Below, in pieces: positions 7,724-13,900 of a stretch of DNA of 64,000 nucleotides. Under the pieces are notes generated by a model. That model was not told where the DNA came from, made no database searches, and saw nothing but the letters and a program-made list of their open reading frames with translations. The DNA lies in the NCBI RefSeq assembly GCF_011030405.1, contig NZ_JAAJTJ010000013.1, forward strand, positions 37,530 to 101,529, given 5' to 3'. The translations under genes were made by a program, and so were the position numbers. The number at the start of each line of letters is the position of its first letter. The stretch's first letter is position 1. Source of the stretch: Parapedobacter sp. SGR-10 (GTDB lineage Bacteria > Bacteroidota > Bacteroidia > Sphingobacteriales > Sphingobacteriaceae).

Positions 7724-7780
7724 TACCGGTAAATCGGTAGAATACCATACCCGAAAATAATATGTAATGAAATAACTTTG
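7724..7780. promoter_or_regulatory. Operator-like dyad and rightward -7 box
   Basis: TACCG-N6-CGGTA (7724-7739) is a perfect dyad upstream of the XRE gene. TAACTTTG (7773-7780) matches TAnnTTTG on the plus strand and would start a transcript near 7786 running into the structured RNA, repeat array and sigma gene. A second, weaker box (TATAATTTG, 7867-7875) lies inside the region. Confidence 0.5.
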
Positions 7781-7785
7781 GTCTA

Positions 7786-7985
7786 AAGTTACGGATTATT
7801 GTAACGAACAGCAATAGCTGGATGTTCTTTGATGTGTTGAAACCAATTTAAAAATTAATATTGATATATAATTTGAGGCTACTTGTATAGCCGTAGGGTG
7901 AGGGGCTGTCCCACTCACTAAGTATCTTTTTCTAAGAGCCAGTACATAGTATAAGGCATCTGCTGAATAATTTGTTCTTGAAATG
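7786..7985 (+). ncRNA. Candidate Cas12f-type guide-RNA scaffold (tracr-like)
   Basis: No credible ORF is seen, but there are successive hairpins: GTTAC/GTAAC around 7788-7804, GAAC-AGC...GCT...GTTC, GGCTA (7877-7881) with TAGCC (7888-7892), and GTGAGGGG-CTGT-CCC-A-CTCAC (7898-7918). The GGGGCTGTCCC block recalls the AGCTGTCCC...GGGG part of the Un1Cas12f1 tracrRNA. The region lies directly before repeats resembling the type V-F crRNA repeat and upstream of a sigma/dCas12f gene pair. Exact ends are guesses; 7786 follows from the upstream -7 box. Confidence 0.5.
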
Positions 7986-7987
7986 TT

Positions 7988-8285
7988 CATACGACTTCGT
8001 GAGCCCGAATAACCTTAATGGAAGATTACCTACAATTCAAGTCTCCCGAGTATAGGGATGACCAAAGATCACATGCAACTCTGTTCGTCAGAATAACTTT
8101 AATAGCAGAAAACATACAATTCAAAAGTCCCGAGTAGAAAGATACGAAAGATCACATGCAACTTACTGCTCCCGAGCAACTTTAATAGAATAGAAGAAAA
8201 CATACAATTCCGAAACCCCGAGTAGAAATAAAAGAAAAGGTAGCATACAATTCTCAGCTCCCGAGTAGATGAATATGACAGCTGA
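7988..8285 (+). CRISPR. Degenerate type V-F-like repeat array, 7 units of about 42 bp
   Basis: Seven units share CCCGA(G/A)TA(G/A) at 8004, 8045, about 8088, 8129, 8171, 8217 and 8260 (steps 41-46) and a 3' end CAT(A/G)CAA(T/C). The best units read CCCGAGTAGA...CATGCAAC, very like the Un1Cas12f1 repeat (CCCGAATAGA...ATGCAAC). Units alternate in two subtypes, giving an 84-85 bp higher-order repeat. Only 6-9 variable bases separate the CAA(T/C) end from the next CCCGAG, so this is not a normal spacer-bearing array. The last unit has closing arms TCAGCT (8254-8259) and AGCTGA (8280-8285), like the GTTGCA/TGCAAC arms of V-F repeats. Confidence 0.55.
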
Positions 8286-8305
8286 TTTGACGTCCATTGG
8301 TTTCA
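8286..8305 (+). other. Candidate guide segment after the last repeat
   Basis: If the last repeat ends at its closing arm AGCTGA (8285), the guide would begin TTTGACGTCCATTGGTTTCA. I found no convincing target for it in this window; its length and start are inferred by analogy with Cas12f guides. Confidence 0.35.
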
Positions 8306-8362
8306 ACATGTTCAGGGACGGCCCCAGCTTTTACAATTGATTATTAAACCAATGATTCTTCA

Positions 8363-9166
8363 ATGGAAAAAATTTCTATCAAAAAAAATGCACAGCATTA
8401 TGTGGAATTACTCAACAAAGGAGAAGAAAAAGGTCTCAGCTATTTTTATACACATTACTCACGCAAAATCTTTTTCAGAGTTTACAATGCTGTAAAAGAT
8501 GATTGCGATGCCGACAGTATTGTTCAAGAGGTACTATTTAAGTTATGGCTATTCAGGGAGAATATCGAAAACATTGAACATGCGCTTACCTTTATAGAAA
8601 GACAAGCGACGGAAGCAATAACACACTACTACAACTTAACGAAAACACGTTTTAACAGAAGTCTCTTACAGCTAGACGGTATCGAAGATTACCAAAGATT
8701 TATGTTGGGATATTGGGATGATGATCAGGAGGAGGATTTGGAATACCTGGACATGGTGGACGAACAAAACAAAGCCAACCTAAAGAAAGTTTACGATATT
8801 CTTCCATCATTGTGCAAGAAGCAGCAACTATTCATAAATCTCTGTTTGAAATATAGCTTTAATTATGAAAGGATAGCGTGGCATCTGGGTGGTATAAGTG
8901 AATATACAGTAGCTCATCAGATAGAGCAGATTATAAACAAACTACAGATCTTATTGAAAAAGGTGGAAAACCTTGATTCACCAAAGCTAACCGGCAAAAT
9001 TGTTTTGAGCGGAGGCCTATCGGAGGAACAGCAACAGGTGCTCAGCATCAGGCATGAGCTAGGGCTTACCTTTGAGGAGATCGCAGAAAGATTATCCCGC
9101 ACTCCTGCCGAGGTGAAAAAACTGTTCTTAGAAGCCCATTTGACCGTCGGTAACAAAACAGGTTAA
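8363..9166 (+). CDS. ECF-type RNA polymerase sigma factor with extra C-terminal HTH, linked to dCas12f
   Basis: A 267-aa protein. Residues 12-90 look like sigma region 2 (FYTHYSRKIFFRVYNAVKD...DADSIVQEVLFKLW). Residues 145-196 look like region 4 with an HTH (NYERIAWHLGGISEYTVAHQIEQI). Unusually, residues 219-262 contain a second region-4-like HTH (LSEEQQQVLSIRHELGLTFEEIAERLSRTPAEVKKLF). ECF factors normally have one region 4. The dCas12f gene starts 18 bp downstream in the same direction, so they form an operon. By analogy with reported dCas12f-sigma(E) pairs of Bacteroidota, it should bring RNA polymerase to sites chosen by the guide RNA; this is inference here. Confidence 0.8.
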   Translation: MEKISIKKNAQHYVELLNKGEEKGLSYFYTHYSRKIFFRVYNAVKDDCDADSIVQEVLFKLWLFRENIENIEHALTFIERQATEAITHYYNLTKTRFNRSLLQLDGIEDYQRFMLGYWDDDQEEDLEYLDMVDEQNKANLKKVYDILPSLCKKQQLFINLCLKYSFNYERIAWHLGGISEYTVAHQIEQIINKLQILLKKVENLDSPKLTGKIVLSGGLSEEQQQVLSIRHELGLTFEEIAERLSRTPAEVKKLFLEAHLTVGNKTG

Positions 9167-9184
9167 AACCTTAACAAAAGTATT

Positions 9185-10279
9185 ATGGCTGATAGTACAA
9201 TCATACTAAAAAGAAAAGTACAGATCTTTATTGATTCTGATATTAAAGCAGATAGAGAGCGGTACTATGAAAAGCTTTTTTCGTGGAGAGATATCGTTTA
9301 TAAAGGAGCGAATCTCGTCATATCACATCTTTATATCCTGGAAAAGCTTCAGGATATGGTGTACTTGGAAGAAGGCACAAAGATCAAGTTGGCAGATAGA
9401 CAAAAAGAAGAAAACGGAATCCTAAACTGCTCCAGGATAGGAGCCAGTTACAAATTGCTATCCAAGCTTTATCTTAAACAGATACCAATGAATATCATGG
9501 CTTGTGTAAGTCAAAAGGTCTTGCGTGACTTTGCCACGGACAGACAGGAATATTGGTTGGGCAACAGGTCTATCCGCAATTATAAGAGAACCATGCCGAT
9601 CCCATTTTCAGGAGATGTCTTTACGATTAAAAACGATGAATCCAATTATGATTTTAAATTCAAATTGTTCAAAATTCCTTTCAGAACATATCTAGGCAAG
9701 GATAAATCGGACAAACGTGTCTTGCTTAAAAAAGTCGTAGCAGGCCAAATCAAAGTTTGCGAAAGTGCTATCCAAATTATTAAGGGGAAAATTTTCATGT
9801 TGATCGCCCTTGAATTGCCGATTAAAAAGAAAGAGCTTGATGTATATCAAATAGCGGAAGCTGCATTGGGGATCGAGCACCCTATAACAGTTCATGTCGG
9901 AAAAAACAGCCTTCAAATTGGGACAAAGGAAGAGTTCATGTACAGAAGGTTGGCAATACAGGCTTCTCGACAACGGCTGCAAAGGTCATGCAGGTACACA
10001 AAAGGTGGAAAAGGAAGAACAAAAAAGTTAAAGGCATTAGAGCAATTTGAAAAGAAAGAATTGCAGTACATAGACAGCAAATTACATCTTTACTCCCGAA
10101 GGCTGATAGACTTTTGCATAAAAACACGATCCGGCAATCTGCTCCTCACGGACCAAAAGGCTAAAGAAGAAAAAGCTAAAGAGGATGATTTAATATTACG
10201 CAATTGGAGTTACTATGGACTGATCGAAAAGATTAAATATAAGGCCAATATGGCTGGTATAAATGTCATCGTAGAATGA
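9185..10279 (+). CDS. Nuclease-dead, truncated Cas12f/TnpB homologue (dCas12f)
   Basis: A 364-aa protein that aligns by eye with Un1Cas12f1: PIPF...FKIPF (138-166) in the nucleic-acid-binding lobe, AALGIEHPITV (226-236) at RuvC-I, the basic KGGKGRTKKLKALEQFEKKE helix (273-292), GNLLLTD (317-323) at RuvC-II, and NWSYYGLIEKIKYKANMAGI (340-359) where Cas12f has FWPYAEMQNKIEFKLKQYGI. The RuvC-I Asp is Ala227 and the RuvC-II Glu is Thr322. The protein ends at residue 364, before the zinc finger and RuvC-III Asp. It therefore cannot be a RuvC nuclease and is predicted to bind guide RNA and DNA only. It follows a sigma-factor gene by 18 bp. A TldR-type repressor is the alternative. Confidence 0.82.
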   Translation: MADSTIILKRKVQIFIDSDIKADRERYYEKLFSWRDIVYKGANLVISHLYILEKLQDMVYLEEGTKIKLADRQKEENGILNCSRIGASYKLLSKLYLKQIPMNIMACVSQKVLRDFATDRQEYWLGNRSIRNYKRTMPIPFSGDVFTIKNDESNYDFKFKLFKIPFRTYLGKDKSDKRVLLKKVVAGQIKVCESAIQIIKGKIFMLIALELPIKKKELDVYQIAEAALGIEHPITVHVGKNSLQIGTKEEFMYRRLAIQASRQRLQRSCRYTKGGKGRTKKLKALEQFEKKELQYIDSKLHLYSRRLIDFCIKTRSGNLLLTDQKAKEEKAKEDDLILRNWSYYGLIEKIKYKANMAGINVIVE

Positions 10280-10285
10280 GATTCT

Positions 10286-10306
10286 TTCAGCATCAAAAAT
10301 GCTGAA
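10286..10306 (+). terminator. Hairpin after dCas12f stop
   Basis: TTCAGCAT (10286-10293) pairs perfectly with ATGCTGAA (10299-10306) around a 5-nt loop, starting 7 nt after the stop. There is no strong T-run, so termination strength is uncertain; it could also be part of a 3'-end RNA structure. Confidence 0.4.
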
Positions 10307-10406
10307 TCCATTATCCTCATTTGCAAACAAATGATGTGCAAAAACTTATATTACTAATGTAAGCAGGTATCACATCATACTTGTAAACGCACATGTACCT
10401 GCCCAA

Positions 10407-10858
10407 AACCTCGAAGGATATAAAGAGAATCCTGAAGGACTTCAACAAAACCCCAAAGGTGCGTGCAATTTTTCCGTGGGAGACCGGTCATATCCCAAAG
10501 GAGAATCATCTGCGACCTGAGTATATACATATCCTCCCTGAGGAAAAGGGGAATACGCCAGCGGATATTTTGTATACCCCAAAGGGTATGCAGCATTTCC
10601 CTAAGACTCTTTACCATATCCCGAAGTATATGCAAGCGATACCGACGGATATAGACTTTTGCCCTTGGGATCTGCAAAACTCCCCGAAGGTCTTGTATCC
10701 GTGCCTTAGCGCAAAACCAAATACCCGGAGGTATATGCTGAATACCCTCAAGGCCTGACAGCGTTTCCATAGGGGATAAAACATTTCCCTTCGGGCGAAG
10801 CCTCATATCCCTTGGGAAATCTTGAAAACCCCAAGGGAAAAACAAAAATTCCCTAGGG
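10407..10858. repeat. 22 imperfect dyads phased at 21 bp
   Basis: Cores of the form T/A-CCC-nn-AGG(G), for example CCCAAAGG, CCCTTGGG, CCCGAAGG and CCCTAGGG, recur at about 10409, 10431, 10452, 10473, 10494, 10516, 10536, 10557, 10577, 10598, 10619, 10641, 10662, 10683, 10703, 10724, 10745, 10767, 10788, 10809, 10829 and 10851. Steps are 20-22 bp, two helical turns. Flanks differ between units but often read TAT on both sides. Because 21 is a multiple of three, both strands have long frames built of heptapeptides (minus 10947-10375, GTG start, 190 codons, LRG/PRG-type repeats; plus 10393-10758, hPKxhxx repeats). I see no firm evidence that either is translated. Confidence 0.75.
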
Positions 10859-10961
10859 TTTACCTCGGACAAGCAACTACACCTAAATACATGATAAAAC
10901 GCCTTCAAACAATATAAACCTCGTTTTTTACGGCACAACCTCTTCACATAAAACCAAAATA

Positions 10962-11021
10962 GGGGTAAAATCCTGCCAAAAAGATTTTTGTACTCCGTGA
11001 ATTTTGGCAGGATTTTACCCC
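10962..11021. repeat. Perfect 20-bp inverted repeat with 20-nt loop
   Basis: GGGGTAAAATCCTGCCAAAA (10962-10981) is exactly complementary to 11002-11021. There is no adjacent T-run in either direction, so it is not a typical terminator. It separates the 21-bp array from the next gene and may be a mobile-element end, a recombination site or an RNA hairpin. Confidence 0.8.
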
Positions 11022-11043
11022 ATCCATGTGGTGCCGCCTGTCG

Positions 11044-11051
11044 TATGTTTG
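11044..11051 (+). promoter_or_regulatory. -7 box TATGTTTG
   Basis: Matches TAnnTTTG, 52 nt before the start of the FnIII-like gene at 11104. Confidence 0.5.
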
Positions 11052-11103
11052 TATCGTTGCTAGCACAAATAATTATTTTTTAACCCTTTAAAAATGTAAA
11101 GAC

Positions 11104-11721
11104 ATGAACAAGTTAAAACTAAACGAAAAAGGACAAAGCGATGTGCAGTTGATGCAGACTGCGGAACAGATCCTTTCGAAGATGGCACAGGAAGCTACAC
11201 TCTTCCCTACGCCGGTTCCCGAACTAACGGCATTGGAAACCGCACTGACCGCCTTCCGCAACTCGGCAACCGAAGCTGCCTACCGCGACACCCGGGCGAT
11301 CCTGATCCGCAAGCAGAAAAGGAAAGAACTGGTGTATGTGCTCAAGGAGCTGGCCAAGTATGTGGATACCATCGCCAATGGCGACGACAGCATCATACTG
11401 GCGGCAGGATTCAGCGTACGCAAGGAAAGCGACTCGTACGGTGGACTGGTCCCCAAGGCGCAACGCCCCATCGCCGAACCCAGCGAAATCGGCAGTGGAC
11501 GTATACTGCTGAAGACCGAACCTTGGGCCGGCGCACGCATGTACGATTTCCAGTTCAGGATCAAAGGAAGTACAGAAGCCTGGAACTCACAGCTGAGCTC
11601 AAAAAGCACTTGCCTCATCGAAGGGCTAGAAACGTTCAAGGAATATGAATTCCGTGCGACGTACATAGGCATCGACCCTACGCCAAACTTCAGCGACGTT
11701 ACAAGCAGCTATGTGCTCTAG
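11104..11721 (+). CDS. Fibronectin type III domain-like protein
   Basis: A 205-aa protein without signal peptide. Residues 1-115 are helical (AEQILSKMAQEAT, RKQKRKELVYVLKELAKYVDTIANGDD). Residues about 120-205 form an FnIII-like beta domain (GRILLKTEPWAGARMYDFQFRI...CLIEGLETFKEYEFRATYIGIDPTPNFSDVTSSYV), with the typical L/Y-x-F-R pattern before the last strand. Similar proteins are common and of unknown role in Bacteroidota. The coding sequence looks more GC-rich than the neighbouring accessory genes. It stands alone between the repeat region and a second unknown gene. Confidence 0.65.
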   Translation: MNKLKLNEKGQSDVQLMQTAEQILSKMAQEATLFPTPVPELTALETALTAFRNSATEAAYRDTRAILIRKQKRKELVYVLKELAKYVDTIANGDDSIILAAGFSVRKESDSYGGLVPKAQRPIAEPSEIGSGRILLKTEPWAGARMYDFQFRIKGSTEAWNSQLSSKSTCLIEGLETFKEYEFRATYIGIDPTPNFSDVTSSYVL

Positions 11722-11869
11722 GAAACTGAAACAGGCGTCACCCAAATGTGGGATCCGGGTATCCCCATCCTAAGGGGTAAAATTTATCGGAACAATAACG
11801 AACTTCCGGCAACGGAAGTAATAACAGAGCGTACTTAATCGCCGAAAAATGAATCTATTTGAAAATAAC

Positions 11870-11940
11870 ACCGTCATTTCCTATCTTGACACGAGAAGAA
11901 GCAAAAAGCATAACACCGGATCAAAGATAGAAATGACGGT
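11870..11940. repeat. Inverted repeat of the CGTCATTTC family
   Basis: ACCGTCATTTCCTATCTTGA (11870-11889) pairs, with one bulge on each arm, with 11921-11940. The CGTCATTTC end is shared with palindromic elements near 12714, 22224 and 27220. The rest of 11722-11976 shows only a GGGGATACCC/GGGGTA hairpin-like stretch near 11755. Confidence 0.6.
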
Positions 11941-11976
11941 TGTTTCTTCTTCGTTGACACCAAATAGCCGACTATC

Positions 11977-12675
11977 ATGAAAGAAATCGTCAAAGAACAT
12001 CCTCTGAGGTCCATCATACTCCAATTTGAATTCAATAAGCCTCAACTGGAATTTGAAAAAAAAGGTCTGGAAGCCCATTACCTTATGCACGACCTGACCT
12101 GGGACATGCTGCAAAAACTCAAGACGCATCACAAGACTTTGGAAGAGATCGACTACGATGTCAGCGAACTGGAGTATCTTCTATTGCCCATAGAGCAGGA
12201 TCTGGATATCCTGGAAGTATTCCTCAAGATCAAAGACCCTTCGGTGCTGCCCTTCGACCATAACGATGGTGAAGTCGAAATCAGTATCGATCTTAACGGA
12301 TTTTACCAAAGTGTGCGTGACCACAATCAAAGCATGCAGGCACTCCACACGCATGTCAGCAAGGAATACGATTGGTTTCAAGGGCATTTTGATATGATCT
12401 ACGAAAAGGAAAGCTGGATAGACGAGGGACTGTGGGACGACATCCATCAGATCTACCGTAATTACCTACAGGCACAGGTCGATATTGTCACCTTAGACCG
12501 GGATCAGGAAGAATTCCGGGGAGCATTGTCCGAGGTGTTCGATTTTCAGAATACGTACATGGAATACGGCGAAACTATTTTCGAAGCGTACAACGAACTG
12601 CAAAAAAGATCCGATGAGAGCTACCGCCGTGCCGAGACTGTCAACAAGGCGTTGAATGACATGCAAGATCAATAA
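11977..12675 (+). CDS. Hypothetical helical cytoplasmic protein
   Basis: A 232-aa acidic protein, predicted almost entirely helical with coiled-coil character (KKGLEAHYLMHDLTWDMLQKLKTHHKTLEEIDYD, later VDIVTLDRDQEEFRGALSEVFDFQNTYMEYGETIFEAYNELQKRSDESYRRAE). No signal peptide, membrane segment or catalytic motif is visible and I do not recognise the family. It follows the FnIII-like gene on the same strand after 255 bp, so they may share a role, but nothing in the sequence proves it. Confidence 0.6.
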   Translation: MKEIVKEHPLRSIILQFEFNKPQLEFEKKGLEAHYLMHDLTWDMLQKLKTHHKTLEEIDYDVSELEYLLLPIEQDLDILEVFLKIKDPSVLPFDHNDGEVEISIDLNGFYQSVRDHNQSMQALHTHVSKEYDWFQGHFDMIYEKESWIDEGLWDDIHQIYRNYLQAQVDIVTLDRDQEEFRGALSEVFDFQNTYMEYGETIFEAYNELQKRSDESYRRAETVNKALNDMQDQ

Positions 12676-12682
12676 AAAACAA

Positions 12683-12871
12683 GGTAATTATATATTTCTT
12701 TAACCAAACTTTGTCGTCATTTCGATGAGGAGGTACGACGAAGAGAAATCTATGGCTAGGTAGGAAATTAACCCTATTAATCCCTAGATTTTACTTCGTA
12801 AAGCTCGTTTCACTCGGTTCTCCTCATTCTTCGTCGAAATGACGGGGTGGTTGCTAAAGTATATAATTACC
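12683..12871. mobile_element. MITE-like palindromic element
   Basis: A 189-bp element bounded by perfect 12-bp terminal inverted repeats GGTAATTATATA (12683-12694 and 12860-12871). Inside lies the nested palindrome TCGTCATTTCGA...TCGAAATGACG (12714-12845). It has no ORF. A related copy lies at about 22201-22350, and shorter relatives occur at 27218 and 11870. Confidence 0.65.
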
Positions 12872-12879
12872 AAAAACAA

Positions 12880-12907
12880 AAAGCGGCAATGTTTCCATTA
12901 CCGCTTT
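12880..12907 (-). terminator. Terminator of the ATP synthase operon
   Basis: AAAGCGGCAATG (12880-12891) pairs with CATTACCGCTTT (12896-12907) apart from one G-T; on the minus strand the stem is followed by a T-rich run. It lies 25 bp after the atpG stop. Confidence 0.85.
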
Positions 12908-12931
12908 GTATGTATTTTGCTAACCTAACGA

Positions 12932-13810
12932 TTACCCATTCGAAAGTGCCGCTGCCCCCGATACGATCTCCGTCAGCTCCGTAGTGATCGCCGCTTGGCG
13001 AGCTTGGTTGTACGACAATTTCAATTGACGCAACAAGTCTCCGGCATTCTCCGTAGCCTTGTCCATCGCTGTCATACGGGCCCCATGCTCCGAAGCATTC
13101 GAATCCAATACAGCCTTATACAACTGTATTTTTATGGCCTTAGGAATAAGTTCTTCGATGATTTTCTCTTTCGAAGGTTCGATGATATAATCCGATTCAG
13201 CCACATCTTCGTTTTTCTCTTCGGGCAACAAAGGAAGCAACTGCTCAGATGTCAAGATCTGTACGGCCGCATTGCGGAATTGATTGTACACGACCTCCAC
13301 ACGATCCACACGACCTTCCTTAAATTCAGTCATGATGTACTCCGTCACTTTAGAAACGTTTTCAAAGCTCAGGTTATTGAACAGTTCGTTATTGTCACCG
13401 ATGACGTTAAAACTGCGCCTGGAGAAGAAATCCTGACCACGCTTACCGATAGCAACAATACTGACATCGCCTCTAGAAAACTGATCTGCATATTTTGTCG
13501 CAATCAGGTTACTTGCTGTTTTGATCGCATTGGCATTGAATGCACCCGCTAACCCCCTATTCGAAGTAACGACCACAACAAGCACTTTATTGGGTGAGCG
13601 ATCTTGTGTAAAAGGAGAATCATTACCTTCTACCGAAGCAGACACTTGTGCAAGGATATCCCGCAACTTGTTGGCATAAGGACGCAACTGAACGATAGCA
13701 TTCGTGGCACGTTTCAATTTCGCCGCAGACACCATCTTCATCGCTTTGGTAATCTGTTGTGTCGATGTGACCGACGTAATACGATTTCTTACTTCTTTTA
13801 AATTCGCCAT
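12932..13810 (-). CDS. atpG: F1 ATP synthase gamma subunit
   Basis: A 292-aa gamma subunit, the central rotor stalk of F1. The N-terminal helix is recognisable (NLKEVRNRITSVTSTQQITKAMKMVSAAKLKRA), as is the C-terminal helix (EHGARMTAMDKATENAGDLLRQLKLSYNQARQAAITTELTEIVSGAAAL), both forming the coiled coil inside the alpha3beta3 ring. Length is normal. It is the last gene of the operon on the minus strand, 90 bp after atpA; the normally following atpD and atpC are not present here. Confidence 0.97.
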   Translation of the reverse strand: MANLKEVRNRITSVTSTQQITKAMKMVSAAKLKRATNAIVQLRPYANKLRDILAQVSASVEGNDSPFTQDRSPNKVLVVVVTSNRGLAGAFNANAIKTASNLIATKYADQFSRGDVSIVAIGKRGQDFFSRRSFNVIGDNNELFNNLSFENVSKVTEYIMTEFKEGRVDRVEVVYNQFRNAAVQILTSEQLLPLLPEEKNEDVAESDYIIEPSKEKIIEELIPKAIKIQLYKAVLDSNASEHGARMTAMDKATENAGDLLRQLKLSYNQARQAAITTELTEIVSGAAALSNG

Positions 13811-13900
13811 CTTTGTATTTTGGATTTACGATTTTGGATTTACGATTTTGGATTTATCTGTCCAATCAACAATCGTCAATCAACAATCGTAATTCGTCAA
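13811..13900. repeat. Short tandem repeats between atpA and atpG
   Basis: TTTGGATTTACGA-type units occur three times near 13818-13857, followed by CAATCGTCAATCAA-type units to about 13905. Similar low-complexity repeats separate other atp genes. Confidence 0.6.

Noticed and set aside
7796..7990. A 64-codon leftward frame over the guide-RNA scaffold
   Set aside because: No start context, no family, and the region is better explained by RNA hairpins.
10375..10947. A 190-codon leftward frame with heptapeptide repeats (and a 121-codon rightward frame)
   Set aside because: Both arise automatically from a 21-bp period; the leftward frame needs a GTG start, and neither has a convincing start context or recognisable domain. 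Kept only as part of the repeat.
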